Origin: Quillaja saponaria
Lineage: Eukaryota; Streptophyta; Magnoliopsida; Fabales; Quillajaceae
DNA length: 64,000 bases
Assembly: GCA_029379385.1 (NCBI GenBank)
Contig: CM055607.1
Span: forward strand, 10,230,001-10,294,000
Direction: 5' to 3'
The translations under genes were made by a program, and so were the position numbers. The notes under the pieces were generated by a model. That model saw only the letters and a list, made by a program, of their open reading frames with translations, was not told the DNA's origin and did not search any database. Positions 24,569-38,257 of the stretch are shown piece by piece. Positions within the stretch are counted from its first letter, which is position 1. Each line of letters opens with the position of its first letter.

Positions 24569-24969
24569 CGCGCTAAGAATTTAGTTATAATAGTTGAAAA
24601 GTAGAAACTAGGTTTGTTTAATGGCAACTTCAAATAAAAACCCATTTGCAAGTCTAGTGATATTATGATTTAATATTGTTGTGCGTCCCATACAGTGAGA
24701 ATGAAAATAAAGAGGTAGGAGAAGCTAGGGGCAGCGATTTAATATTGGAGGATAATTTAGTCTATTTACATAATTCTTTTTTAAGTAGTTGGTATAATTT
24801 TTTTGATGTGGTAATATTGTCATCTTTCGTAAAATATATTATAAAACTAGTGATATGGTAATAAATCTTCATATTAATTAATGTTTCTGGCTTTCTTGTC
24901 TTTTATCAAAAATAATAGAAAATTGTTTTAATATATAACCATGGCCACACAAATTATATTGTGATAGTT

Positions 24970-25413
24970 AAGGGGGTATAATAAGCTCTATTAGGTTGTG
25001 ACCTACTTGTCAAAAATTTGAATTAAACTCTATTTATTTTTTGAACTAGCATATTTTAAATCTTATGTTAAATTAATTTAGTAAAATGAATCTAATTTAA
25101 TTTTTTAAAGCTCAACTCACAACTCGTAAGCCAGCTCATTTAATAATTTATTATTATTTATAAATAAATATATTTATATATAAAAATTAATATAAATTAT
25201 AACATGATTTGATAATATATTATTTTTCAGTAAATGTCAAGTTCTAATTTTCTGGACTATAAATTTTGCTATAATTTACGAGAGTATTTGATGAGCCAAG
25301 CTTGTGCCTTGTATTAGACTTGTTTACTCTTAATGAATTTAGGCTTGCATACTCTTAAAAATACGAGTTAAACTTCAACTTGACGAGTCTCAAGATTAGT
25401 TGGTTGCTACCCC
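24970..25413. repeat. MITE copy 5
   Basis: Equivalent of MITE copy 2 in unit C, ending GTTGCTACCCC. Confidence 0.5.
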
Positions 25414-27899
25414 TATTTATTATTGTAATTTTTTATATTAATTTGTATTTCTTTGAGTCGGTTTGTCATTATATATATGAATTATAAATAGATTCCCGGT
25501 CATAATTGTTTGGTTTGGTCCCACCTTATCTCAAATTCTCTCATAAACGGATTCCCGTTCATAATTGACGTATTTGGTTTGTTCCCACCTTATCAGAAGT
25601 TCCCTTTGTTTTAATTAGTATATGTAACACGTGTTAAAATTACATGATAATTTTTGCATTTTTGATGATAATTAATTTAAAGAATAATATCTATCTATAT
25701 ATAAATCTATCTATTTATATTATATTAAAAAAAAAAAAAAGAGACATTATTCTCTTAGATTTTGATATTTTTTTAAATTAAAATATTATCATTTATTAAA
25801 ACTACTTATTTTCTCTAAGAAAAAAAAGTTAACGAGAACTAAAAAACTCATGTATAGGTATTTTTAATTAATTAATTATTTGAAAAACAATAATTGCTTC
25901 TTTTTTTTTTTTTTTTTTTTTTTGCTTATGCCAATTACTTCACCAAACATTGCTTCTTAGATGCTCAACTAAAATAATGAGTTTTTTTTTTTTTTTTTTT
26001 TTTGAACGACAAAAATATTTCATTAATTAGAGGACAAATTGTACCTTGCAATATTATGTAAAACAAAAACACATCTCAATCTCGGAAGAAAACTCCAAGT
26101 TTATAGCCACGTCTATATACTATCCAAACTTAGCGCCACATAATTGAGACTACGCATATTGACAAGTGGTATTTGATTGTCCAACCACATAATCTTCAAA
26201 TTAATTAATGATTCTGGCTTTCTTGTCTTTTAGCAAAAAAATAAAAAAATTGTTTAATATATAATTTGATATTGAAAATTCTTATGATCAAAATGACATG
26301 TGAGGGTGACACAAGTTTCATTATTTTTCCAAAAATCTTTTAGAATGTCCTTTGTAATCTTTATGAGGCTGAGCTAATAATTGTACTCTCGCATGAATGT
26401 GAACATAGAAAAGTTACCATTTTTTGTTGTTGCATGTGTGTGTTCTTTGGTAGGGGCCGGAGGCATCTGCAACTTAAATGAAAGAATGAATATATATAAG
26501 AAATTTTTGGTTTCTAAGATTTTTGACTAATAAATTTTAGCTATAATAGTTTTTTTTTGGCTAAGAATTTAGCTATAACTGTTGAAAAGTAGAAACTAGG
26601 TTTGTTTAATGGCAACTTCAAGTCTAGTGAACTTCAAGTCTAGTGCTATTATGATTTAATATTGGAGGATAATTTAGTCTATTTACATAATTCTTTTATA
26701 TTTAATTATTAAGTAGTCATTCCAACTGACTATTAAATCACGCAATTGAAGGAAACCAACCAAGAAGCCTAACGCTATCGATTTTGATGTGGCAATAATG
26801 TCACTCTTTTGTAAAATATATTATAAAACTAGGGATGATAATGACCTGATCTCACCTAACAAAACAACAAGTAGTCATTCCAACTGAGTCGATAAATCAA
26901 ATTGTAGGAATCTTGACCTAATTCAATGTACAAAGCCTATTCATCAAGAGTAAAAAACATCCAATCTTATATCATAGGATCTGGTAATGGTTCAAAATTC
27001 GGCACAATCTGGTCCATTTGAAACTATTATTTTCCTTATAGCTCAACGGAGATAACCTTTTAAATTCTGGGGAAAGAATATGAGGAGGTGATGGCCAATT
27101 GCAAAAACCAGAAAGATTGGGTTAGGCAACAAATAAGAAGAAAACTGAAACAGTTTGAGAAAGAAAAAGACAAGGACCAAAATATGTGCAGCCAAGGATG
27201 TAAGGAGCGGGACCGCATGCAGATGAGTTTGCTTATCCTATCTTTTTATATATGTAAAATATATATATTCTATTAAACATTTTATATTTAAGTGGTTCAA
27301 AATATTTTGTGTCAGTTTCTTTCCTCATAATAGTGCTATTTATGTATCTAATATAAAAAAATATTTATTCCTCTATATATAGCACATATAATATTGTTAT
27401 TTAAATTCATTTTTTAATAATGGAGAGTTGTCTTATTGTTCATCTTACTCAATTTTCATAACATTTATAAAACCAACTTGTGTTCTAAATATTGATCATA
27501 ATTAATGATCATTTAATTTATTTCTATTTGCTTATCAAATAATTACTTATCTATTTGACAATAAAATTTTGAAAACGAAAAATTGTTTGTAAATAATAAC
27601 ATTAAAAATAAATTCAGAAAAGAACAGGCTGCTCGTGTTCATTTAATAATTTACATGTTCTGGCTTTCTTTGTCTTCTAATTAATTAAAATAAAATTTCC
27701 AGTAGAAGACAACTTTTGATGCGTAAAATAAAGAAGAAAGATTCGATTTTCCACATATATTGACAAGTGGTTGTCAATTGTCCAACGTCAAAATAATCTT
27801 CTTATTAATTAATGTTTCTGGCTTTCTTGTCTTTTATCAAAAAAAATAAAAAATTATTTCAATATATAATCACGGCCACACTAATTATACTGATAGTTA

Positions 27900-28334
27900 G
27901 AGGAAATAATGAACCGCATTAATTTGTGAGTACTTATTAAAAGTTTGGATTGAAGTTGGTTTATTTCCTAAACGTATATATTTAAATTTATTTATAAAAC
28001 GTGTCAAATTTAATATTTTTATAACTTAATTTACAAAGTCGTGAGCATGTTTATTTAATAATTTTTTATTATTTATAAATAAATTTATATGTATAAACTT
28101 AACATATAGTGTAATATAATTTGGTAATATATTACTCAAATAGTTTTTAGTAGATTGAGTTTATTTTTGTTAAATTATAAATTTTTTTTATAATTTGTAA
28201 GAACATTTGAAGAGCCAAGCTTGTATCTTGTATTAGGCTTGTTATTTCTTAACAAGTTTAAACTTACAAGTTCTAAACAAGTCTGAGTTTATACTTATTC
28301 ACAACTTGACGAGTGCTGAGGTTAGCTTGTTGCC
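27900..28334. repeat. MITE copy 6, diverged
   Basis: Follows the ATAATCACGGCCACACTAAT motif in unit D, with internal words shared with MITE copy 2. Its ends are degraded. Confidence 0.42.
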
Positions 28335-31300
28335 TATGTTTTTTATATTAGTTTGTATTTACTTAAGCTGGTTTGTCATTATATATATATATAAATTATA
28401 AATAGATTTCTGGTCATAATTGACGTGTTTGGTTTGGTCCCACCTTATCTCAAGTTCTCTCATAAACAGATTGACGTATTTGGTTTGTTCTCACCTTATC
28501 AGAAATTCCCTCTGGTTTAATCAGTATATGTAGCACGTGTTGAAATTACATGATAATTTTTGCATTTTTGATGATAATTAATTTAAAGAATAATATCTAT
28601 CTATATATAAATCTATATATTTATATTATATTAAAAAAAATATTATTCTCTTAAATTTTAATATTTTTTTAAATTAATATATTATCATTTATTAAAACTA
28701 CTCCTTATCTCTAAGAAAAAAAAACTAGCGAGAGCTAAAAAACTCATGTATAGGTATCTCTGAGGAGCAGGACCGCATGCAGATGAGTGTTCTTGTTTTC
28801 ATGCTTAAAACGTACGTACATAACCATGGCCACACAAATTATTGTGATAAACGTACTACTACTGTCTTTTGTATTTTAACTTGTTTGAGTTAGTTTGTCA
28901 TCATATATATAAAAAGATTCCCGGTCATAATTGACGTGTTTGGTTTGGTTCCCCTTATCTCAATTTTCCTGTTTTTTAATCAGTATATGCAGCACGTGCT
29001 AAGTGATATGACAGTACGTAAGTGTTGCATTTAGATGATAATTTAATTTAAAGAATAATACTTTTTTATTTGGAAAGCATTTTAAAATCCTAATTTTAGT
29101 AGATAATAATTAAATACTAATTAAATTATTAGTTAAATTAATAATTAATTTGACTTTATAACTATGTAATATAAGCCGATGCTAGCTTTGTGAAAAATGT
29201 AATTTAATATATTATTAAGTTAATATTTAATTTAATGTTCATGAGTTAAATATATTTTGAACTAGATAATATTTGAATACGGAACTATTTCATTTTTATT
29301 GAAACTTTGTTTTTTATGTAGAAAAAGAGGGCATTAATCAGTTTCAATAAAAATAGTTTCACTATTTATGTGAGTGTGAGAATGAGTCCCATATACACTG
29401 GTAAGACTCAGGTATGAAATAATTATTTTCTCATATTATTTATAAATTTTCTCTTATTTTTTATAAGTTAATTATATAACATATATACTTTTAATTTTTA
29501 AATATAATTCTTATTATTATCTCTCCGTTCTTTACTCTATCTTTTTCCACTTATGAAATGCTCAAGAATTTTTTCTATTTCTCTCAAATTTTTCTCATAT
29601 TTAGAGTTTTGATTGGTATTTTATTTTAAAAAAATTCCTAGACTAATTAAAATTTTTTAACTTACTCTCTATACTTTATAAACAATAATATACCTTAATT
29701 TACTCATACTCTTAATTTTTTTGGTATTTTTAAAAATCTTTTATTATAATTACTAATTATTTTAATGATTTCTTCATTGTTTATTAGAGGTGATCAATTA
29801 TTAAAAAAAAAAAATAGAGTAAATTCATGTATAAATCAGCAATTAGTATTGGTGGCAAATATATATATATATTTTTAAAAAGATTGCTTGATCAATAGAA
29901 AAGATATATGCATATTCAAAATAAAACAAAAAATATATGTAACAAAATATTTTTTCAAAAGTTATAAATTTACAATTTATAATATAATTATCAAAAAAAT
30001 AATAATATACTAATACAATTACACATAGCAAGATCAAAATTATCATAGATATGTGCACTATTGATGTCAAGGGATCCTATTAAAATTTTATTATTTTAGG
30101 ACTTTGTCTTTCTCCAATCAAATGCTTTATCAATAAAACTAACCACTAATTGATATTCTTCAATGATTTACATGTTTTGGTTTGCGTTTTTTTTTTTTTT
30201 TTCTTCTTTCTTTTCTCTTTATGCCAATTGCTCAACTAAAATAATGACATATCTCTTTGTCCTAAAAGATTTTAAAAAAAGTTGCTTCTAGAGAGAATTT
30301 TTTAATTTTTTTTAACGAAAAAATTATTTCATTAATTAGAGGACAAGATGTAGACCGCAATATTATATAAAACTCCAAGTTTATAGCCACGTCTATATAC
30401 TATCAAAACAACAATAATTGTTTCTTGTGTTTGTCGTTTTCTTTGAAGCCTTTGCATTTTTCCAACCAATTTTATTTTTCTTTATGCCAATTGAGGCGCA
30501 AACTATGCTTCTTAGATGCTCAACTAAACTAAAATAATGACATATCTCTTTGTCTTTAAATTTTCAAAAAAGTTGCTTCTAGATAGAATGTTATTATTTT
30601 TGAACGGCCAAAAAATTTCGTTAATACCAATCCAATCTCAAAAGAAAGCACCAAGTTTATGGCCATGCCTATATACTATCAAAAGAGCAATAATTGCTTC
30701 TCTTGTTTATTGTTTTGCTTTAACGGAATAACATGTGTCCAAAAATAAATAATATTATGTTTATTTATATTTATACTATATAGAAAAATAGTTTAATTAT
30801 AATTTCTTTTATTTCTTTAAATATTTTTATGAGTTTACACTATTGCAATTATTAATTTATTTATTTTTTCCTAATTCTTCTTCCTTTAATACTAATAAAA
30901 TTATAACTCTTTTTCACTATTAATTTATATTTACTTACAAATTTGTATTATGAAATTTATTTTTAGTTAAATTTACTTATTCATTTAATTACACTAACAA
31001 AGTGTAACATTTAGTTATTATTTCTTAGTATTAGAATATTGTGCTTAAAATAGATTAATAATTTATATTTTTTCTAAATCTTATAATAATTATTTTCTTA
31101 ATTCTTTGTCTATCTTAAGAATTAAAAAATATTATCAATTTAATTTTTTATTATATTTACTTGTTGAATTTTTTTAACAGGTTTTCCTAGGATACTTGTG
31201 AAAATGATAAATAAAAAAAATTTGTATAATTTTTTATAGTGATTAGTTACGATTTTAATATTTTGTAATAAATAATTTACTACTTTTAGAATATTTTAAA

Positions 31301-32541
31301 TTTCAAATTTTATATATATTGTACTGTGCCTTTAGGATACTCATTAAAAAACTCTTACTTATTATTGTAATTACATTAACATAGAGTAACTTTTAATTAT
31401 TATTTCATAGTATAAAAATATTGCGTTTTAAATAGACTATTTTTTTTTTGTTAACTCTTTCCATTATAATATTAATATGACTATGGATTTACTTTCCTAA
31501 TTCTTCTAGATTTCAAATAGATTATTCTAATTATTCTAAATTTCATATACATGTTAACACGTTAAATTAATTAAACAATTGGCCATAAGTAAGTACTATC
31601 ATCTTCGTACATTAATCTGTAATTGTTGGAGTTGCTTTGTCATTAATCGATTCCTGGTCCTACATATGATGTTCTACCCCTTATCCCCTTTGTCGTTTAC
31701 GATGGATGTTTGAAAATATTCACAAGAGGACTTTGGATTTTGGGACAGCCACGTATTTTATTGCTGATATGGAGCACGTGCTGAAATCACATGACAGTAC
31801 GTAGTTGTCACATTTTGAGGATAGTTTAATTTGATGATAATACCCTTTTATATTTGGAAAGCATTTTAAAATTCAAATTTTAGTTTAGATTATAATTTGA
31901 TCATGATATAATTATTAGTGAAATTATTATTTGAATCTTCAAAATATATTGCTTATTGCACCCAATTATTAGTCCAATTTTGTAATTGTACTTTTGTAAT
32001 TTAGGCTTACTTACAATACTCATACACATCGTTTACCATGTTAATTACTGCAAACTAATTAAATGGGCACTGATTTTGATTGAGCCTAACTAAGAATTCG
32101 ATTATTACTCTAAAACCAAGTAAAAATTTATAAGACCTCATCTCCTAGATTTTTAATTTCATTATATGTTAACTTGTACTTTATTTATTTATTTTTGCTG
32201 AGGATTGCTTATGTATTGGATACTTTCTGTTTTTATGTATGTTGAAAGAAATATTTTAATGCTAACGAATTTTTAATTCAACTGATAAATCTTAGACATA
32301 TTCAAGCATGTAAGTTTAGTATATATAAAAAAAAAAAACCCATTCTCTTGCTAAAATACCAATTTCCAATTTTGAAACTACTTATAAAGACAAATAACTA
32401 TATTAAATTTTACATACCACTTTTGATTCGATACGATCATGGATAAACAGAGTTTTTTTTTTACATAAATAGTAATTATATCAATCAATTACATTATAAT
32501 AGGGGCATCTCAATTCAGCTACCACGCAAAGGTGGAATAAC

Positions 32542-33067
32542 TAAGGTGTACACGGGTCAGTTCAGTCTGAGTAGTGATAAATTTTTGAATCAAATCGAAC
32601 TGAAAATAGGCATAACCCGAAATTACCCTAACTGAAAAAATATGAGTAGTTTGGTTCGGATATTCGGTTACAAAAATTTATCAATATTTACTAAAATTAA
32701 TTTGAAAATTATATTTTTTTGTTTTTGAATCTCATATTTTTTAAATTCATTAGTTATTATAAAAGAAAAATACAAAAAACATAATATATCAACATATTCA
32801 ACACAAATAAAAATATAAAATTATAAATTAACACAACAATACATTAAAAATAATATATATATTTTTTAAAATTATATATTTTAATTTTCGGGTAACGACG
32901 GGTACTCATATACACTTTACCTCACTATAGTAACTGAATCGAAAATAACAGGTATTAAATTCAACTACCCGAACCGAACCAAATGCATAAAATACCCGAA
33001 TTTAACTGAACCGCATTACCTGTTCAATTCGGGTATTGGGTTTTTCCGGATTTCTTGCACATCCTTA
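32542..33067. mobile_element. hAT-type MITE with 8-bp target duplication
   Basis: The ends are TAAGGTGTACACGGGT on the left and, on the minus strand, TAAGGATGTGCAAGAA on the right. The element is flanked by perfect 8-bp direct repeats GGAATAAC at 32534-32541 and 33068-33075. The interior is rich in CCGAA/TTCGG words near both ends and AT-rich in the middle, with no coding capacity. An 8-bp duplication and short inverted ends fit a non-autonomous hAT element. Confidence 0.7.
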
Positions 33068-33346
33068 GGAATAACTAACTCATAATTATATGGAGAATAT
33101 CCACCACATTAATAGATGAAAGACTTAAATCTAAGACCTTGTGATTCCAACACCTTTGTTTTAAGGAGTTGAGTTAAAACCCCATCAGCTTGATAAATAA
33201 AGTTAGATTGTCCAACTTTGTCCACTTTTTGTTATTTACTTGATGTCATTTAAATTAAAATTTATTAATAAAATAATTGGATTTAATAAATTAGATGTAT
33301 TTGTCTAGGGATGAAAATCACTTGTAAGGGTTTCGTTATTTTTAGA

Positions 33347-33652
33347 TGTTAGCATAAATCATGGGATCTCAATTGACCTATGATTTATGATCTCAATCAT
33401 TTCCATTATGTCGATAAATTAGACATGTAATTGTATATTATATGTTGGTTTCATATTTAGTTTAAGTTCACTATGTTAGGTAAATATCTCTAGCCTATAA
33501 ATAGAGACTCTCTTGTACATTAGAAATTATCTCTACATATAATTCTCCTTTGAACAAAATTTCCTACATTTCTTCTATAAAATAAATATAAAATCAATAC
33601 ACAAGAAACACAAATTAAAAGACACAACTACATAAATAAAAATATCTATGAA
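33347..33652 (+). mobile_element. Possible LTR remnant
   Basis: Begins TGTTAGCATAAATC, contains a clear TATA box (GCCTATAAATAGAGACTC near 33495) followed by TTGTACATTAG and AATAAATA, and ends near ATGAAACA. This looks like the promoter half of a plant LTR. No matching target duplication was found, so it could be an ordinary promoter fragment. Confidence 0.25.
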
Positions 33653-34720
33653 ACAAGAGAATTCTATTGATATCATGCGTTGCAAGTGGAAGAAAAACGT
33701 GAGAAATTAGGGATTGAGTATGGTATTAGTTTTTTGCAAATATGTCTCCAAAAATAGAGAATGCCATTAGTTGTGACTTGTAAGTATATGATAATACATG
33801 TCAGCAATTAAAATCGGTAACTGATTTGGAATTCATTTTCAAGGGTTTGGGTTTCATTTTAGGCCCGTCGACCAGGACTTGGACTTCTATACCTACAAAT
33901 TTATTGGATAATTTCTATCTTAATAAAAAACGTTAGTACCACCTTATTATTTTTAATAAAAATAATTCTAGCCAACATTGCATTAGATAAATTTATCTCT
34001 TATAGTTTTTTTTTCTTTTTTTGCATTCTCTTTTTATTAATAAAATTAATTAATTAATCAATCAACCAAATAAAAAATAAAAAAAATCATACATTTATTC
34101 AATTTTAACGATGGTTAATGATCTTAGCCAAAAAAAAAACCCATGGTTAATGATGACAATTGGCGATTCTTGAACCAGTCTAATTTTTCTTTAACAACAA
34201 CAAAGTACTGCTAATAAATTTTTTTTTTTCTCATCTAAGTGATAAACTCCACTCAATCAACCAAAGAATATAAGTGCATTAAAAAATGTCTAAAGTATAT
34301 GCCAAACATATTACGAACGTGTTGCAATGGATACTTGATCTTTCTATTTAAGTAGGGATCCGGATGTCAATGGATTAGGTTAGATAATTTTTCCTTTATT
34401 TGAATAATTTGGTTCACGTTAGATCGAGTTGGATCTTACACGTTCCAATGTTTTTATAAAAATAAAATAAAATTAATTGCATTTTATATAGTATCAAATA
34501 TTAATTTACAATTTTTTTCTGCAGTTTCTTTTTAAATTACGTAACAGGAAAACGTGTAACAACAAGACGATAATGTAATAATTATTCATTGGAAACCAAA
34601 TTAGAATGTGAAAAACAACACTTGAAAGATGCACAAAAGTCATGCACGTATAAAGAAAAATAGAAAAGCGAAGGTAATTTTATTTCTTCTTCACAAAACA
34701 AAGGTACGGCCACACATGCA
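33653..34720. other. AT-rich stretch downstream of Kunitz gene C
   Basis: No coding sequence or ends of elements seen. The last bases before 34835 include a probable minus-strand AATAAA signal for Kunitz gene C near 34722. Confidence 0.4.
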
Positions 34721-34834
34721 TTTTATTTCACTGCTACTAGTACTAGAGCTTAAAACACAACTGATCTGCACTTATAGGCATATTTACTTCCTTGATGATT
34801 GTTTTATTTACCATTCGCTTGTTACATAATTATC

Positions 34835-35470
34835 TTATACAACAGTTTTTATATTCGTTTGGGATTGCTCAGCCTTTTTGAACACAAACCCAAATGGTCT
34901 GATATCATCACCGATAGCCAAATATCTAGTTCCATCCTCAGCATAATCAATTCCCAGGCCCTTACACAAAGTTGGGATTGGAGACCGGGCTGGACAAAAT
35001 ACTATCTTGTAATAATATGATTCGAAATGCTCAATTCTGAAAATACTATTTAGGAAATCAGAATTCCCATTAGTACTCACGTACCACAGCCTGATCGATT
35101 CGGGGACAAGCTTCCACACTAGTGAAAGCTTGCATGTCGTAACTGAACCGGTGGTTTTGATGCTCAACTCAGCTGATGAAGTAACAAAAGGTAGTCTGGA
35201 AATTCTGGGTGAAAAGGCTACAGTCAAGCCATTTGAGAGGTCGGAAGGTTCTTGGGTAACATATAATGGGCAGATGCTATTGTTATGGCTTCCGAGGGTG
35301 AGGCCACCACCTAAAGGTCCCCAAACAAATGGCAAGACATTGTAATTTCTGTGCCATTCAACTGGGTTGCCTTCTGTGTCAAGCACTAGAGCGTCAACTA
35401 CAGATGGATTTGTGGTGATCAGGGCAAAGAGAAGGAAGGTGGTGAGAGCTGCAAGCGATGGTGTCTTCAT
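34835..35470 (-). CDS. Kunitz-type protease inhibitor C
   Basis: A single-exon gene of 211 residues, clearly related to A and B but diverged (roughly 85 percent by eye). The signal peptide is residues 1-27 (SLAALTTFLLFALITTNP, likely cut after VVDA). The Kunitz signature is VLDTEGNPVEWHRNYNVL. The four conserved Cys (SICPLY, TTCKLS, VFCPAR, TLCKGL) are kept. The reactive loop again reads SPRISRLPF. The ATG at 35470 is the first codon of the frame. A TATA-like CCATAAATAG is at 35545-35536. It belongs to the oldest surviving unit of the array and is probably functional, since no stop or frameshift is seen. Confidence 0.93.
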   Translation of the reverse strand: MKTPSLAALTTFLLFALITTNPSVVDALVLDTEGNPVEWHRNYNVLPFVWGPLGGGLTLGSHNNSICPLYVTQEPSDLSNGLTVAFSPRISRLPFVTSSAELSIKTTGSVTTCKLSLVWKLVPESIRLWYVSTNGNSDFLNSIFRIEHFESYYYKIVFCPARSPIPTLCKGLGIDYAEDGTRYLAIGDDIRPFGFVFKKAEQSQTNIKTVV

Positions 35471-36000
35471 TTTTCTTTTAATTGAGTGGCTATGTATGTT
35501 AATTTGTTGGTGGATGGAGGAGCTTTCAGAAGCTTCTATTTATGGAGTATCAATATGAACGTAAAGTTTGAAGTTGACGATGCGTCTCGGGATTATATTC
35601 CAAGAATATCTATCCATCCATGTTTAAAAGATGAAGCATGAAAACTAATTTTATTATTAGGGTTTTTCTAGTTGCCTAAATAGCACTTGTTTTGATTATA
35701 TAAATAGAAATATGTGGTACTTGTTATATTAATTCAGTGTTATTTAATGTATAAATTTTTATTTTTGAAATATTTTAACTTTAATAAATTATAATTATTG
35801 TCAAAGGCACTTGTCAGAAAATTTTTTACTATTAAAGAAAGAAAAATTAAAACCATCATTTTTATGAAGTTGAAGAGACGTAGATTTTCAGAAAAACAAA
35901 ACAAGATCATCAAAATGAGAGATTGGTCCAATTAATAAGAGGGGCGTGTACTTCACCATGGCCACATAAATTATTATGATAAACAGTTGGCTAAGTATGT

Positions 36001-37430
36001 GACACTAACTTTTTAAAAAAGTATTTGAAAGTATAATATTTTAATTATTTGCAAAGAAAGACGTTTGCTATGAAAAATTATAAAATTATAATTTGGTGTT
36101 AGATTATGAGCTCAAGTTTAAACCTTATTGTCAATAGATATGTAATAAATGTAAGTTGTTGACTCATCTTATTTGTAAAATAATTAATTTGTGTGGAAAG
36201 TACTGTTGCGTTAAAATTAATTTTATATGTGATTAATGTAAATATTATTCTTATAAAAAGAAAAAAAATATTTCTAACACCTTAATTATATTTGAAACTA
36301 ACATTAATTCTTCTCCATTAAAATCTAAAAAAAATTACACAATTTGTGGGACTATTATGTGTAGACATTAATGTGTAATTGTCTGGGTTGGTTTGACTCT
36401 AAAACTTTGTAATATAAGTTTATACTTTGTGAAAATATAATTTAGTTAATATTTAAATTATTTATTTGCATAAAAAGTTTTATATTATTAGAGTTATTTA
36501 GAACACTATGTTGTTGCATCAATAATTTGTGAAACAAAAAAAATCTACTAGAACTCACCCTTTTGGATTTGTGATTTTTTTTTTTTAAGATATGACGGTA
36601 ATACTGCATTGAAATAAAAAGTTGAAAACCATGAAACCAAAATTGAAACCAAAATTAAAACGAAAATTAAAACATGTTCCATGAATCATTAAAATATCTA
36701 GCTTATTGCACCCAATTATTAGTCCAAATTTATAATGGTACTCATGTAATTTAAGCTTACTTACAATACTCATACACATTGTTTACTATCTTAATTACTG
36801 CTTTTAATCTTTTGTTAGTGTTGTCATGTCAGGCCTGTTTGGATTGGTGATAAGACGATGATCATAGTCTCTATTTTGTCATATTTTGAGTGTTCAAATT
36901 ATTTTAAAATTTAACTGATGTAAAAACAAAAATAACATAAAATTAAAATATGTTAAACATAAAAATATTATGGGCCACAATATCCTAGGAAAGAGAAAAG
37001 TGATAAAAATATTATCTGTTTTACGGATAGACAAGAGGTTAGTTCATACGTGCTAAACGATCAGCATTTTCATCCTTTAAAATTCAGAATCCAACTGGCG
37101 AGGCATGCTGCAATCCAAACGACCCTCAATATCATTAAAGAAAATAATCGTAAGGGAACTTGAAAAACAAAACCAATGAATTCCAAATGAAAATTACAAA
37201 GATAAGAAAGAGGTGACTTTGGCATTGACATACAAATCTTACACACCAACCAGACCATTGTTTCATCATTATCGTCAAATTGGGGCCCACTTATATTTAA
37301 ATGCAATGTATCCAATCAAATCTTACACACCTTATCCATGTGGCAATTGACTTCTTGTGCATAAATTGAAGTTTTATGGAACACGTTTGAAATAATTTTA
37401 GCTAGTTTGATTCGCTAATTCATAGATAGC
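36001..37430. other. AT-rich intergenic stretch with one array fragment
   Basis: At 36690-36790 the block with ATTGCACCCAATTATTAGTCC matches 16755-16850 and 31945-32040, so a fragment of the array unit extends beyond Kunitz gene C. Nothing coding is supported. Confidence 0.45.
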
Positions 37431-38257
37431 TAGTATGTAGCCTGCTCCCAGGACAATTAACGGGACCTTTTTGACACAATTTATAATATCTATTATAATA
37501 ATTAATTATAATTTTTATAATAGTTTTTATTTTTTGTGTTTATATATATATTTTAATTTAACTAACGTAAACACTCATTAAAAATATCATTATTTTAATT
37601 TATTATTAGTTGTCATTGTCTTCTTTCTTGTGCATATGCATCAATCAAGAAAAATACATTGAAATCAGTCTCAAAACCTAATGTGTACGGGTAATTAATT
37701 AACTAAGATAAGATATTATCACTTTTTTTTTTTTTCTCTCTCTCTCTCTCGTGGTTTTCGGTGAAATAATATGGTTAATTTAACATGCCTGAAAACATGA
37801 AATATAATACAAGCTATTACTATTAATTTTTAATAAAGAATTAATAGAATATACTAAAATTCTATTAATATCAAAAGGCATAAAATATTTTAAATTTAAT
37901 AAAATGAGATTTGTTATAAAACACTTTCTAATAGATGTTCTAAAGGTTGTTAATATTATATAAATAGAGAATTCATAGCAGTTTGTAATGTTTATTATTA
38001 TAGTTGATTATAATTTTTATATTATATATTATATTTATTATACTTTAACTAATGTCTTTAAGACATCCGTTAAAAAAAATCCTTATTTTAATTTTTGGTT
38101 AGATGTCATTGTCTTCTTGTTAATAAATTGAGATAAATGCATTGAAATCACTCAATACCTAATGTTTATGGGTAATTAATTAACCAAGTTAAGATATCTC
38201 CACGTTTTCTATGTTTTTTGTAAAATATGGTTAATTTAACATGCCTAAATACATTAA
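37430..38257. repeat. Flank module, two tandem copies, related to 44110-44650
   Basis: AGCTAGTATGTAGCCTG at about 37428 recurs at 44108. The block with CTATTAATATCAAAAGGC near 37863 recurs at about 39523 and 44490. It is the upstream flank shared by Kunitz gene D and its truncated copy, and is itself duplicated here. Confidence 0.55.

Larger units (their letters stand above)
23605..27751. repeat. Tandem array unit C, about 4.1 kb, Kunitz gene lost
   Basis: The unit starts with CACATATATCGACAAGTGG and has the same order of two MITEs and the 25500-26820 module (diverged copy of 10930-12290). At about 27240 sequence matching 12700 of unit A is joined directly to sequence matching 18710, the upstream flank of a Kunitz gene, and this flank runs to the next unit motif at 27752. 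The Kunitz gene and about 6 kb were therefore deleted. No coding sequence remains. Confidence 0.65.
27752..36000. repeat. Tandem array unit D, about 8.2 kb, carries Kunitz gene C
   Basis: The unit starts with a variant of the unit motif (CACATATATTGACAAGTGG). It has one MITE, then modules matching 12730-15500 of unit A (28760-31150) and 16430-17100 of unit A (31550-32300), and ends with a diverged Kunitz gene and its upstream flank. The flank includes ACCATGGCCACATAAATTAT near 35957, the same small motif that sits after each unit start. It differs more from A than B does, so it is an older copy. Two later insertions (32542-33067 and possibly 33347-33650) are unique to it. Confidence 0.62.
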
